A program made the translations under genes and the position numbers. From NCBI RefSeq assembly GCF_965638725.1, contig NC_134954.1:4087001-4151000 (forward strand): 64,000 nt of DNA. Direction: 5' to 3'. The notes under the pieces were generated by a model. The model saw only the letters and a list, made by a program, of their open reading frames with translations. It did not search any database and was not told where the DNA came from. The stretch's first letter is position 1. Each line of letters opens with the position of its first letter. Below are positions 48,331-61,401 of this stretch, piece by piece. This DNA is from Aptenodytes patagonicus (taxonomy: Eukaryota; Chordata; Aves; Sphenisciformes; Spheniscidae).

Positions 48331-50514
48331 TGACCTGCAAGCCTGGCAGCCAGGTCTGTCCTGAGCATTTTTGAGCACGTCCAGTGCCAGATCCAGGCAC
48401 CGAGCGCTTTCCAGGTATACGCAGGTACTGAGCAGGGTTTCCTTTTTTTCCTTTCATTTTCTAGAACATAATCTTTGGTCTAGGCACCCCGAGTTCCCCC
48501 AAAAAAGGCCAGTGTCCTTTTGTGACCTTGCCATCAATCCGCCTGCCTTTAAGAAGGCTCTTAACTAACTTGCAAGGGTTTAGGTTCACCTTAGCTAAAG
48601 ACCTTCAAGAATTCTCCTCCTCAAAGATTTCCAATTTTATTTTATTTTTAAAATCAAGTTGGCACCTTAGCAGAGCAAGAATTTAACAAATGTGTGCATT
48701 AATGAAATACATGTGAGATAAATGTTAACTGCAAACCTTGTCTCTGGTACTGGATTGTTCAGGAAAATAAAAGCAAGTAAACTCTAGGACAGTCCCGAGG
48801 TGTTTTAGAAATAACACACACGCAAGCAACGCTTATGCTATTTTAGCCATTTCATTGTCGAAATGCTATCACAGTTTAGCAACTCCTAGACATCAGGCAA
48901 CAGTTCAGCAAACCTCGCTTAGTTTGCAGATTTCTTAAAACCAGGAATGCCAAAGATTTTTCTTCTGCCAAATTAGGGGAAGTCAGCCAAATGGAAAGGT
49001 GTAAATCCTGTCCCCTTGTGTACTCAGTGCCTCTAGCCGTTCTCAGGACCTGGCGGAGGTTGAAGTTGCCTGCTATTAGCAACTAGAAAAAGCATGAGGC
49101 AGCATGCCAGCTTCTAAATTAAACAAACAAAAATCCTTTTCTTGTTAACTTTCAAAGACGTGTATATTTCTTTCACACCTAGTGCTCGATACATGGTCAA
49201 GTTTAAGTGAGCGGCTGGAAAAGTACCAAAGACTTATATACACTTACATTGCTAAAAGAAAGGCTGCATTTTTGAATGCATCCCAAGGATCTAGGAAGAC
49301 ATCCCTCGCTCCGTCTCCGGGCCAGCTGGACTATTAGGAGTTGGGAAGATTTTTGATCAGAGTGGAAAGTCCTAAAGATCATTTCACAAGCCCCATCAAT
49401 CAGCCTAATGCTGGCCCAGTTGCCATAGCAGAAACATGTCTAAAGAATTTTTCAATTAGTTAAAAGGGTGATTCATTTCATTGTAGATTTTCTCTCAGGA
49501 AGAGTGGCATGGGTTTGTTGTTTGGTTTTTTTTAAATTTTTTATTTAATGCTGCTTTCACATTTCAGAACTGCCCTGACTTCAAGGACTTATCCCAATGA
49601 ACAGTCAGACATCCAAAAAAAGCCCTTATTCAAATACATCTGTTACCCTTAATAACATAGTCCAAACAATTCTTCACCATGGGTAAGAGAACACATATAT
49701 AAATGCATTTCTGAAAGGGGGAGAAATGATTAAAAGTGACTTGTTTATTGAAGTTTTGTGTAACGTATCGCTGGTACATCACATACAGGAGCTGTGGTGT
49801 TACCACATACACTCGGGTCCCAGTAAATAGAGTACTGGGCTGTTTAAAGAGTGACATACGGTGCTTACTGACAAGAGAACATGTATAGATGCCTATGAGA
49901 AGAAATGCTATGACATTCCAGAGTTGCTTTTTAGTATTTGTAGGAAAGCAGCCAGAAAGAAGAGAAGAGCATCAAAGTCTGGCTCTGCATACCTTCTGCC
50001 AAACTCCTAAAAAACTCGCTAGGAAGCCAGTATGGTCTGAAGAGCGCTAAATAGCTGAAAAAAACATGTCGTGAAATAGATACGATTCCTTCTGTAGGGA
50101 AAATTGATTTTCTAGTCATATCTCCCCAGAGCCCAAACCATTAACACTCTCTGTCTCTCCCTTCGTGGCTCCTCTTCCACTTCTCCTCTCTTTCCTAGAT
50201 ACTCGCCACCAAAAAAAAAAATCCAAGCCAGCCTTCCCTGCGTAGAAATCTACACCATACCAACCAATCCTTCACGTACCTCTGCCAAGCTCTTTCCACG
50301 CGTGTCAGCATTAGCTTATGACATTATTTTTAGGATTTTCCCTTCTGATTGAAACTTTTTGCACTAACCTCTGTGACTTCCCCTTCCTGTGCGCAGCTGC
50401 CCCAGCCATCAAGGTCTTTGAAACTGCCACAGCGCTGAACGCAAACCGGAGCAAGGCAGGAGGCTCTCATTGTTGCAAAGTCGTCACTTCTGCCAGATGT
50501 CTTTCTTTAAGAAT

Positions 50515-50572
50515 ATATTTTTATATATATACACACACACATATATACACGTGTGTATATATATATATTTTT
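50515..50572. repeat. AT/AC compound microsatellite
   Basis: Alternating TA and CA dinucleotides with a palindromic centre ACACGTGT (50547-50554). It may form a hairpin or Z-DNA and is likely polymorphic. Confidence 0.93.
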
Positions 50573-53135
50573 TATTCTCAGTAGAGAGTTCTAGTTTGCT
50601 TACCAACAAGACATGGCTTAAGACCTACCTCCTCATTCACAGTAGCATACGTATTACTGACACATCTCTTAAAGAGGCCTTCTAAACATGAAACTTAAAC
50701 ACTTAATTAAAAATTAATATGCCTTTCAGGCCTAGTTGCACATGAAATCCATTGGAGCCCAGCTGCTGCATGTGGCGAGGAGGTGCCAAGCTGGCTGTCA
50801 GATGCACACAGTGCTTGATCAGACTCATTGCTGACAGGAGCTTCATCCAAGGTCTCATTTCTGCAGCCATGAGGAAAAAAGACGTCTACTTTAGGTTGTC
50901 AGGAATTTAACTATTAGAGCAGGATTTTTACTCACAATGTTTTCTCCTTGGTATTACGCGATGGGTGGAACGCAGAGGATTTTGCTCTGTGTTTTAATGA
51001 CCTGTGGCAATGGCAGAAATTGTCATTCAAGGATTTCCCAGGCCTACGAGAATGACTTGGCTTGAAGGATTGTGCGTCCAAACAAACAGATTACCTAATA
51101 AAATCTATTACTTTCCTGGTGCTCGTCAGTCCTAGTCCTATGAATCAAGAGCTCTGTTGGGTAATCCTGCGTCTTAATTATATTTTGGTGACATGCATGG
51201 ATTTGAAAGATTCTTCAGGATTATTTTGACCACAAAGTGCTGTGGTGCTGGATGGCTGTTCAAACAGCTCTGCCTCATTTTCCCTTTGTTTAAGCATTGT
51301 GCAAGGAAGTATTTACAATGCACGAGAAGATGCAGGGATCATAGGAACAATCCTGAATGTGGGACAGATTTTTGGATAATCATGACATAAGCAGTACTTG
51401 TCAGAAGGGCCCAAAGCCTGGGCAGCCTGCGTGACAGCAGCGACCTTGCTGCTCAGGGCCAGGCGCTGTTTTGGCATCAGAATATTCCATTGCTATTCCC
51501 ACCTCTTATCCCCAAAGCATGGGAACCAAGGCATATAGCTGAGGATGTTAGCCTATATTAGAAAAACAGCCTCAAAAGGTAGTCTAATATTTCTTACTCA
51601 GTTAACAATGCTCTCACTTTAGGTGTGGAAGCAGGCAATGATATCTCCTCTTTAATGCCCATACTTACAGGTGAGGCGAGGGAAGACGTGTTGCCCTAGA
51701 AGCCCCAGCAAGTTCCATACATAAAACGGCACTACAATTTTTGGTAGCTGGATGTTGCCACAGGGCAAAATGAGGAACGAAGCTGTTGGCTTAGGGGCAG
51801 CAAAGGGAAGTCTGGTAAGCAGCGGAAGCCAATGTAACTTAGAGTCTGTCATCTCAATGGCCAGTCCTTTGAAAGACTTGGTGCCATAGATTTGGGTTGG
51901 CTTTACCTGTGATATTCCCTCCTGCATCTCTGCTTTCAGCTGTAGTTCAGGTTACAGCAACTAGCCTATACACGTTACTGGACAGCAGGATTACTGTTGT
52001 TTTTAATGTATTACACCATCAGGCAAGCTGTTGGGACAGAACAGCTGGACAAGTTGGAGCTAGCCTCCTCCCAATTAGCTGCTTGGTGGTTCTGCTTCTC
52101 AGTTAGAAACTCACATCTCTCCAGTTTTACATTCGTACTTGCTTATTTCAGCTAACAAAAGAAAGTCCAGAGTACAGATCTGATGGCCAGCAGCTCTGGA
52201 GTTACATGCTGGATCATCTCCCCTATACCCCATTGCACGTTGCACTGCTTTTCTGTTTTCCCTTAGGAAAACGTGGACACCACCATTCACCTGCATTACA
52301 AGCATCACTTGTACGAGGCTTTGAAGAGGTGGTACAGCATACTCTGGTAAGTGATGTTTGCTTTATACAGTGTACAGGCCCATCAAGCAAAAATAAATCA
52401 ACATTTTAAAACTAATTCACAAATTAGTTTTAACCTATTTCTCACAAACGCTGCTACTGGCAAAGGACTGTGAGGATGCCTGGTCCTTCGGGCTCCTCAC
52501 CAGCCTGGCAGTCTTTTCTAGCAGCTCGCACATACTGCACGCTGTGATGGCTACGCTGTGTGGCACAGATTTTCCCAGTCAAGGTTGATTTGGAGCTGGT
52601 TTGTTTGCATTGCAGTGCTTCAGAAATACTCAGCTTTCCCTTTCCCAGAAGGCTATCCTGTCAAGAGTAGGAAAAAGAAGGCAGAAAAGAAAGGAGGAAA
52701 CTAGCCAAGCAGCAACACAGAAGGCGAGCAAAGCCACAGCACGCTCCTTGAGGGGCTGCAGGCACTGCTGGGTGTGCAGCAGAGAGGACAAGCTACTCCA
52801 ACAGCAGTGTGATCCTGCACACTTTGAAACAGTTACATGCACACAAACAAATTACAGCGTGCTTGCTGGCCACACAAACAAAATACAGTGCGTTTGCTGT
52901 CTCCGTAATATTCCATGCAGCCAAAGTTAGCATTGCACCTCTGAGCTGTAATTCGTATTACAGTACAGCTCCTGTTTTACATGTGCGTATACAAATCATC
53001 CCGCTTCACTAATTCCACAGCCATGTCCCACCCTAGTTCTTGTACCCCCCTCCATGAAAGACCAGGACTTGGATTTCCCTTGCTTTGAGCAGTGAATGCA
53101 GCAGTTCTGCTCAGGAATAAAAGGAGCAAAGCTGG

Positions 53136-53151
53136 CACACACACACACACA
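53136..53151. repeat. (CA)8 microsatellite
   Basis: About eight CA dinucleotides, in intergenic DNA. Confidence 0.9.
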
Positions 53152-55132
53152 GAGCAGTAAGGGGTTAGCTGCAGTTGCAAACAATTTTTTAAAAGGCCAA
53201 TGACATGTCCAGATTTGGGCAGCTTTCTGCTACGTCCATCGTGAGGACAATGACGGTTTCCAAGTGTATGACAAACCTACACTGGAGCATGGGACATGTG
53301 CACACCAACTGCCAGTTCTGATCCTACTAGTGGCCTAGAGCTGAGCTCAAGCTATTTATCCTGCTTCTTGGACAGCTTTTACAGTCTTTGTCAAGTTCTT
53401 TGTAGCTACAACTAAACTGCTTCATCCAGCCGGGGCAGAACTAGCTCAAGCAAACTAGAGAGGGGCGCAGATACACGTTCTTATTCTAAACAAAATAGCC
53501 TTTCAACAAAATAATTCATCTTAAAATAAGAGGGGGATGATTATTCCCTAGCCTCACTCAAAGGCACACTATATAGAACCATTTTTGATGAAAACAACTG
53601 GGTTTGGCAAAATTATCAGAGGAAAAATCAATCTCAGGGGGAATTGCTGGAGATCTCAAATATACGTAGCTCCACATTTAATATTAAAACCCTCAAAATC
53701 TCAGTTGTATTATATCTAGTATCCATATCAGTGCAAAATCAAGCACAAATCCAAAACCAGAACAAAGACTGCTATTGTCCCCGAATTAAACCGTAAGAGC
53801 TATTGGATAGCCACGGTACATTATAAACAGACCAAAAAGGTGCAGTGCATTTTCAGTAGCTAGCCTGGGCTAGTAAGACTTTTTTACTATTGCTAGTTTA
53901 CAGAAAGGTACTGTCTGTTCCTGAGGATTAGTGCAATCAGCCACAGCAGAAGTCAGACCAACAATTTAAACTTTGGGGTGAATCTTTTTAAACATCCAAT
54001 GCTAGCTGTTTTGGCTATACCGTTCTCATTTGTGGGGGAAGGACCTTCCTGCATTACAATACAAATTCATTGTATGGAGATACACAGGGAAGACAGAATA
54101 CACAATAAACATCAGAAAGTGCATCAGAGGGATCATTCCTCAGGTTTCCTTGGTAGTGTAGAGCTTAGCTCTTCTCCGCTCTGCACATCATCTCAACAGA
54201 CGGTGCCTCTCAAGTTTGTTCATCGTTCATTGGATGGAGGGGGTGGTTCAAGGCTGAAAGGAAAATTATGGAGACTTTTGGGTAATCCTCCGAAGGGATT
54301 CGCCAGGGTGACAGCCACTCCCCATCACACGATGCAGCCGCACTCGTCCCTACCCAGCCCTCCAAGGACAAATGGCTGGCGAGTCAGGTGCTGGTTAGAT
54401 CATCACCGACACCTACAGTTTCGAAAGGAGAGATCAAAAAGGAGATTACAGTTGTAGGTGGAGATGCAGAAAACACAAGGCTACCTTCAACTACCTCTTA
54501 CTACTTGCTATCAGCTAGGCTGTATCTGAGTTTCTTATCCCACCAACTCACCCTACCACAGACAGGCGGGTCACTTCAATTCTCCAGTTAAGCCCTTACC
54601 CCTTGTAGAGCCCATTACAAAAAATAAAGCTGCTCTAACAACCAACCGGCACCTATCGCCTTCCTCACTCCCGATCACGGCATTTCTCCCTGTGCAGGAG
54701 GAATAAGAGCCTTCATCCCACTGTGCCTTTGAAGACCCACGGGCACACACTGCGCACAGAGGCAAGCACTTCATTCTTTCAGTCTTCCTTCTGCTTCACT
54801 AGAATCTAAATTTCTTCCTTAGAATTTACATTCTTTTAACTCGTTAGCCATCCTTGCTTGGACATTTAAAAGCTCCTGGTTAATACTTGACAAATCTACA
54901 GAGTTTCCTTAGAGCTCCTTAGCTGCCTCTCTCAGCTCTTTGGATCTCTCTCGTATTACCATCACAGATTTCCACCTGGATTTTCCAGGAGAGTTTACTA
55001 CTCCCTATTTAGCACTCCCTAACTACTTACAAACTTTACGTCTCTTGCTTAAGCAAGGGAAGATTTTGTATACCTCCTCCTTTTCCCAAAGTGCGTTGCT
55101 GTCAAAGCTCAGGTTCATTTCTTCTTGGGGAT

Positions 55133-55149
55133 CATGGGAACTGTAGTCC
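55133..55149 (-). promoter_or_regulatory. ZNF143/THAP11-type motif
   Basis: The minus strand reads GGACTACAGTTCCCATG, close to the ACTACAATTCCCAGCATGC consensus bound by ZNF143/THAP11 at promoters and loop anchors. It lies far from any recognised promoter. The call rests on one motif. Confidence 0.45.
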
Positions 55150-58100
55150 TCTGAAAACTGAGACTGTGCTGGGCTTGTGCCCCTCCTAAAGTAGTAGAAC
55201 AGTTTGTCCCTCTCGACAAAAAAAGATGTTAAACCTCACCTTTGCACAGAATGGATCCAAGTATTTTTCAGTCAAAGATACCACGTGGGATACAGCTCAC
55301 AGATTCAGTTCAAACGAGGAAAGCTAGAGTAAACATGCATTTGTTAATAATGGTATGAGAAATCTAAGCACGCTGTATAATTAATACTATTGCAAAATAT
55401 GACTCGGAGGAGTAAAAGCAGCAAGGAAGCTGAGTGTTACATCTAAAGCACCAAGAGAGCATCCGTGGTAGGTGGTTTGGTGGGAAAGGGTAGCCAACCT
55501 CACTAGAAGGAAGAGCTGTTTGATTTGAACAAGGCTGGATGCAATGGAGGCTGGGGCAGAACTCAGACAAGAGGAAAGTAAAACCATCGGCATATTCAGT
55601 AAGATTTGCAATTTAACAGTTACAGGTCTAATTAAGACCCACAGCCGCAGGAAACCTGAGTCCACCTCTTAAGAACAAAACCCGAGATATTTAATATGCC
55701 ACAATGGAAGATTACTAGATTATCATTTCCGAAAGTAAAGCAGCAATTTCTCACAATATTAAAGCCAAATAAAGCTAGTGCCAGCATTTACCAGTTATTG
55801 GTTTGACATTATTGGGGATGTGCTGCTAAATTGCTTTGGGCTCTTGAACTGGGCCCTTGGAGTTTTTTGAGTTACATAGCAGATGATAGGTGGCATGAAT
55901 AGTACCTGAAAGGCCCTCTTTCCAAAGCACGGGGAAGGGACGCTGGTGGGATGGAAGAGAAATATACCACAGACCCCTCAGGCACAACCTTGTCTAACAT
56001 TTGACACAAGCACCTTAAAGTTTGTAGTTACTTTTCCAAAGGAACAAGACGCTAGAAAGCGGTCCAAACAGCTCCACATGCTAATACGTTCGAGCTACGT
56101 GGCTCGGGGTACAATACAGATGTAATAGCACAGCACCAAAGATTGATGAGCCTTGGCTTTTACCCATTTTTGCATTATTCTTGACTGCATTCTTCCAGTC
56201 TCCTGGATAACTGTGCCATCTGTGAGCTGCAGCAGAAGCGAGCCTGGCCCAGGCAGTCGAGACAAATGATTCTTTGTAGCTCGTTGCAGTGATGTTAAAG
56301 CTGGAACAAATTTCATTAACCAGCAATCAGAGGCAAAAACACAAGTAATGAGCTATTTTCTATTTAGAAAACAAAGATATTGGATGCTAGCTCTTGAATG
56401 TAAGTAGTGATACAAGAGGCAAGGTAAAGAAAATGCCCAGAGGAGCATGCACAAAGACTTCAACCAGAGAGTTTCACGCAGCAAATGTACCCACAGGGCC
56501 CGTTTCTCCTTTGCATGACACGTATTTTCACGGATGCAGCCCTGACCTCTCCGGTTCAGAGAAGATGAATGCCCCGGGAAGGGAAGCGGCCAGGGCAGGT
56601 CACGCACAGGGAGAGAGGAACTCCGCGGCAGCACGCGTGGAAAGCCGGGAGAGAGGGAACGATGCCAAAGGCCATCCAGCTCTCGGAGCAAATCATTCAT
56701 TTCTTCCATTCCCTCCCCGTCAGTGTGGCAAAGGGCAGTTGTGAATAGGTTGTGGACACGAGCCGGTAACTTTTCCCGACAGTTTTGCAAAGCCGATTTA
56801 AATACTATTGACCCAGCCTCCCATCTCCAGCTCAGCTTAACAGATAACCAGAGGAGTTTGGGTTTTGAAAGCTTTCTTGAGGGTAAAGCCTGCAGGAGTA
56901 CAATGTCACTGCTGTCGATTTCGTCTACGTTAACAACATTTCAATTTTGCCCAGAGTCTTTAGTAAGAATTCAAATATAACTGTTGGGGTTTTAAAATAT
57001 ATATTTCAAAAATTGGAGCCATCCAAACTATGCAGGCCAGCACATCTTCTGCGTTTATTTTTATTCCTAATCTAGACTCTACATCAGCTGTCCTCGGGCT
57101 GGTAGCGTGAAGTACTGGAAGCCTACCAATACATATATATAAAACTTCCTTTTTGGTCCCCATTGGTAGAAGGACAGATTCTTTTTCTCTTCGAGTCACT
57201 AAAAAGTCACTGTGCAGGCTAATTCAAGACAAATGTGAACGCATGATATCTGAACAACGGATGTGAGGCTGCGTTTGAAGGAAGTATGCTAAAAGGGACT
57301 GCGTCCTAGGGGTCTTCAGTAGGAGAGAGTGCTGGCAGCCACTTGGAGAAAGGATTCTGTTACTGCCGTGGTATTTTGGGCTCCAGACTGCAATGTTTAG
57401 AATGTGCTCTGCTCAGACGGTTATGGGAGCAGCCCCTCCACCATGGCAACTAACATATGGCTTTGCATTGTTGCTAATAATCACACAACAGAAAGAAAAA
57501 GAAGTAAAAAGGAGAACGTGCTTTCATGCACAGACTATGAAAGTCTATGGCTGCATTCTCCAAGGCTGTAACCAGAAGTTATGAATTGCTAAATTGCGTG
57601 TTTTCTCTTCTCATCTAACGGAAAAAACGGTGTATACAGTTTTTGCAGATAGCCCATTTATTTTGCTGAACTACCTCGAGCTCAAGGATGCTGTTTAGTG
57701 CTAGCTGGGTACAAGCCCAACAAAGGCCCAGGGGAAATTGGCTCTTGATATAACTATTTTTGTCAGGTATGGATGAGTGTCTTTTTTGCAAGGCCACAGC
57801 ACCCCCCTTCCGAATTAATGGATCTTTTGCCACAAAGGCAGACGAAATATAAGACGCACTTGCTCACGAGCTGCCAGGAAGGCTGCAGAATTTTACAGGG
57901 TTAGCAGCACAGTCCTTAGGCTGCTGTTTGGCTTCCAGACGCATCACTTCTAGCAATTTATAAGGGACCGATGCACTCGATCAGTAGTTGACCCCATCCT
58001 CAGCACTGGACACCGAGCTGGTTATGGGAGGAAGGATAGGCTGTGCACAGGTGAAGCCCACGGAGGACTTTTCAGACACACCAGCTGAAGGTATCCTGTG

Positions 58101-59382
58101 CCCTCGCAACGAGGCGCAGCCTCACAGGATAGAGACCAGGAGAACAGTTCTGTCTGAACGTATCCCCATCCACCCTGTGTGTTCTGGGAAGCAAGAAACC
58201 CTCTGAAACTAAAGACAACCTGCTCCAACCTCTCCTTTACATACCCAAACACACCTGCTCCGCTGCCCCTGCAGCGGGTGGCAATTTGTGTCAATGCCAG
58301 ACCACCACAACGGGGTCCGGTATAGACTGAGAGACCTGAATACGCTGCGCCAAGAGAGACCATAATCACCGTCACTGGAGCACAGCAACAGATTGGGAAG
58401 GGGAGTATTGTTGTCTTCATTTTACACAGAGTGGGCTGAGATACAGAAACACGTAGGGTGTTCTGTCTTTGATTAAAGACTGGTGATTATACACGGAAAT
58501 AGCTGCTGATCTCAAAATTCTAGGAAGCGCCGATTACATTGTGCCAAAGGAATAAAGAAATTTTAAGAAGAGTCACACCAGAAGCGTATCATAAATTTTT
58601 CTCTCTTGCTTTCCGTTCTCTTACTTGCAAGGCTTCTCTTATCCAGCTAGAGATGACAGAGGTGGCCGAGGGCACATCACGGGCCATGGACTGCGAAGGG
58701 CGAGCAGCCCAATGACCTGCACACAAACAATCCTGACTTGAAGATTCTTTATCCTATTTTCTCTCATAACGACAAACAGACCTGAAAAAAATAGTAGGAT
58801 CAATTCACTAACCAAAGAAGGGCTAAAGCAATAATGATAAATTCAATTCCAGTGTGAATTACCTTGTGCAATATAGATTTAGTATACTGGTATTAATTTG
58901 AATTTTGGACAGCTTACCTGAATTGCATCTCCAAACCTTTTGGATAGTTGCTAATCTTTGTTACTAAAAATCATGGATCGCTTATTTAGGCGTCACGCAT
59001 ACAATAAGAAAAGATACTAAAGTACTAGAAGAGAAGAAACGAAAGTACTTACTTTATTTGCAAATCCCTCCAGTGACTCAGGTTTTATAAACCTGAAAAT
59101 TAGTATTATTTATTAATTAGAAATTAATTTATAAATTGAAGGCAGTAAGCAAACCCATACAATTATTAGATGATGTGGTGTTTATTCCTCTTCCATTTCC
59201 TTTAGCTTTATCTTCCTCATTTGTCATTTCTAGTGTCAAATTGCTTGCATTCGTATCAACAGAAGATTTATGTGGGTAAACTTTGCACACACACAAAAAA
59301 TCAGTAGCCTCATAGTGAGTTACATTTGTATTGATGGCACTGACAGCCATGAACTCCTAATCTGATTGTTTTTACTTTGCAG
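55150..59382. other. Intergenic, no gene recognised
   Basis: 4.2 kb of mixed sequence with several frames of 90-145 codons on the minus strand (56353-56790, 58022-58420) that carry no motif I recognise. No transposon was identified. Confidence 0.65.
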
Positions 59383-59433
59383 GCTGCGATAAAGCAGCGA
59401 GCCCGGCTGTGCAATTGGCACGCTATTTTTAAG
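59383..59433 (+). other. Candidate 51-bp microexon
   Basis: A strong pyrimidine tract and acceptor (TTTTTACTTTGCAG) are followed by 51 open bases and a donor AAG|GTAACT. The length is a multiple of three and CpG content rises within it. It lies about 2 kb upstream of the cyclase start Met, just before the 59.5-kb CpG patch. No protein similarity, so it could be an upstream noncoding exon or chance. Confidence 0.2.
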
Positions 59434-59449
59434 GTAACTAAAATAAGGG

Positions 59450-59760
59450 TGTCTTCACCCTTTTGGGGGAGAGCCGTACATCTGCATGGAAAGCAGCTCC
59501 GCTGCTAACGGTGGTGTGAGAGCGGGGCGCGGGCTGCGCGGCCGCGGCGGGACCCCGGCTCCGGCGGGGAGAGGCCCCCTGCTAGGGGCTGCCGGGCGGG
59601 TGGTGGGACGGCGGGGATGGGGGCTGCGGGGATGGGGGCTGCGGGACGGCGGGTCCGGCACTGCCTCTTGCAGAGCTGCCGGCAGCGGGCATGGATGCCC
59701 TTTCCAACCGCAGTACGGACAGCAAGGCAAGAGACAGGTCATCTGTCGCGCTGGCTAAGG
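59450..59760. promoter_or_regulatory. Secondary CpG-rich patch
   Basis: About 300 bp with many CpG, GC boxes and a NotI-like GCGGCCGC (near 59540). It includes a short tandem repeat of GGGGATGGGGGCTGC around 59612-59645. It may be an alternative promoter of the cyclase gene or of a noncoding RNA. No coding exon was recognised, and frames on both strands are composition-driven. Confidence 0.55.
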
Positions 59761-59987
59761 TTAGCTCCAACAGGAGTATGTTTAAATAAATATTTGATAT
59801 TGTCCAGGAAATACGGAGGGGTTTGCACATATATGTCTATGCTAAGCTAGCCTTCTACATGCAGCTGCGGGAATACAGCGGGTGCGCCAGAATTTCATTA
59901 TTTCTCTTCTCCTGAGCCTGGCTCCCACCAGCATTTGGCTGAGAAGACAGCTTTTGAGAAAAAAACATGGTTTATTGATCAGTGAGA

Positions 59988-59997
59988 TCTCGCGAGA
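59988..59997. promoter_or_regulatory. Lone TCTCGCGAGA palindrome
   Basis: A perfect copy of the CpG-island core-promoter element, 230 bp downstream of the 59.5-kb CpG patch and 1.4 kb upstream of the cyclase start codon. Random occurrence of this CpG-containing 10-mer is rare in bird DNA. Confidence 0.6.
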
Positions 59998-61398
59998 GTC
60001 ACTAGTGTCTGCAGGATGGAAAGGGTGGAGTACAGGGGAGGCGATGGGGCCAGCGGGAGGGCTGTGATCGTTAAAAAAGCAGCACCCGTGCCCAGTGTAG
60101 GGCTGCTACACTGCAGGTTTGGATGTGCCTGCTGAACACGTATGGCACCTGTGAAGAGGACTTGAGAGATCGGGGACAGAGCAATGCGCTCAACGTCTCG
60201 GAATCGCCACAGCACGAGCAAAACCCTCCCTGCCAGCCCGGCACAGAGCGCTTGGCTCAGTACGTGGGCCCCTGTAGCGTCCCACAACCCCTGCGCCAAA
60301 CACCAGCAGCAACACAGGTGAAACAGGGCTTTCACCACCCACAGGGCTGCGTGTGCGTGTTAGGCTGACAGAGAACAGAAACTCGTCTTTACCGGCGGGA
60401 GAGTGTTTTTCCCCAAACAGTTCCCCAGCGTGTCCTCTCAGGATTCACTCTCGAAAGTGACCTACAAATAACTCTTCCAAAAATAAACCTAGGAAATAAG
60501 AGAACTCTGCCAGGCACTAAAGCTCATGAATTCGTTGCATCGAAAACCCATCACCGTATTCCTGCTAACATCCCCACTGCTGTCCTTGCCTCTCAGAGAG
60601 GCTGGGCGGCTGCAAACACCGCCCAGACGATGGGCAGTCGTGTGCAAGTGGCTTCATCTCCTGCTTCTTGTCAGGCCTACGGCAGCGACGCACGGCTCAC
60701 CAGCACCCACCAGCCGAACGGAAGGTGCTGCTTCGCCCTACAAACCTCCTATCCTTGGGCAAGCGTGGTTAATGACTCCACCATTACCGTTCCTGCCCTG
60801 CTAAGAGCAGTTTTAAGAAAGCCTTGGAAACAGACACCCTCCTCTCCCGTCACCCTCCTGGCCGCTCGCCCCAGCGAGGCCTCGGGAGGTTGGGACCCGG
60901 TGGGCCTGCCTGCACTGTGCAGTGTCCAGCCGGGTCTAACCGCACCACGTCCCGCCCGGCCGCGCCGCAGGCTCCAGCAGCGGGGAACCAGGATGGGGAA
61001 ACTGCCGCGACCCGCAATCGTGTCGGTGATACCGTTTCACCGAGATGCTCTTCGGCGTCGCTCGGAATTCCTGCAACACCGGCAACTACAGAAAACGCGA
61101 GTTTTCTGCTGGGAACCGGACCGGACAGGCCGGCCGGGCGGGCGGGCCAAGGAAACCTTGAACTGCGCCCTTCTGGGCAGCTCCGTGTGCTCCGGCGGCG
61201 CCTCCCTGCCCGCGGCCACCGGCTGCCACCGCGCTGGCAGCCGCGGGCGAGAGCAGCGGAGCGGGGCCGGGCCTGGCCGTGCCGCCCCCCCCCCCCCACG
61301 GGCGGGCAGCGGGGCGGGCGCGGCGGGAGCCGGCGGCGGCGCTGGGGGCGGCTGCCGGAGCCCGCGGCCGGCGGCGGAGGGGCGGCGGCGGCGGCAGG

Positions 61399-61401
61399 AT
61401 G
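61399..61401 (+). CDS. GUCY1B2: Cyclase coding exon 1: start codon only
   Basis: ATG, with A at -3, is followed at once by donor GTGAGC. The next exon begins TAC GGA TTT, giving the Met-Tyr-Gly start of all beta subunits. No other ATG upstream of exon 2 gives this start. Reading through the donor would give a GC-rich frame without similarity. Confidence 0.85.

Larger units (their letters stand above)
48331..55120. other. Intergenic, no gene recognised
   Basis: 6.8 kb of mixed sequence. It includes an AT/AC microsatellite (50515-50572) and a CA run (about 53136-53151). The 159-codon frame at 53978-54457 (+) shows no domain and biased Pro/Arg/His composition, so I treat it as chance. Confidence 0.65.

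Noticed and set aside
50515..50572. Possible hairpin RNA at the AT/AC repeat
   Set aside because: The pairing follows from alternating dinucleotides; a microsatellite is the simpler reading.
53978..54457. 159-codon frame on the + strand
   Set aside because: No motif, no splice context, Pro/His/Arg-biased product; length is within chance for this composition.
56353..56790. 145-codon frame on the - strand
   Set aside because: A hydrophobic C-terminal stretch looks membrane-like, but no family, promoter or exon structure supports it.
39116..61100. Coding exons of DOCK10 or FAM124B, the usual CUL3 neighbours
   Set aside because: No block with recognisable similarity was seen on either strand; they probably lie outside the window.
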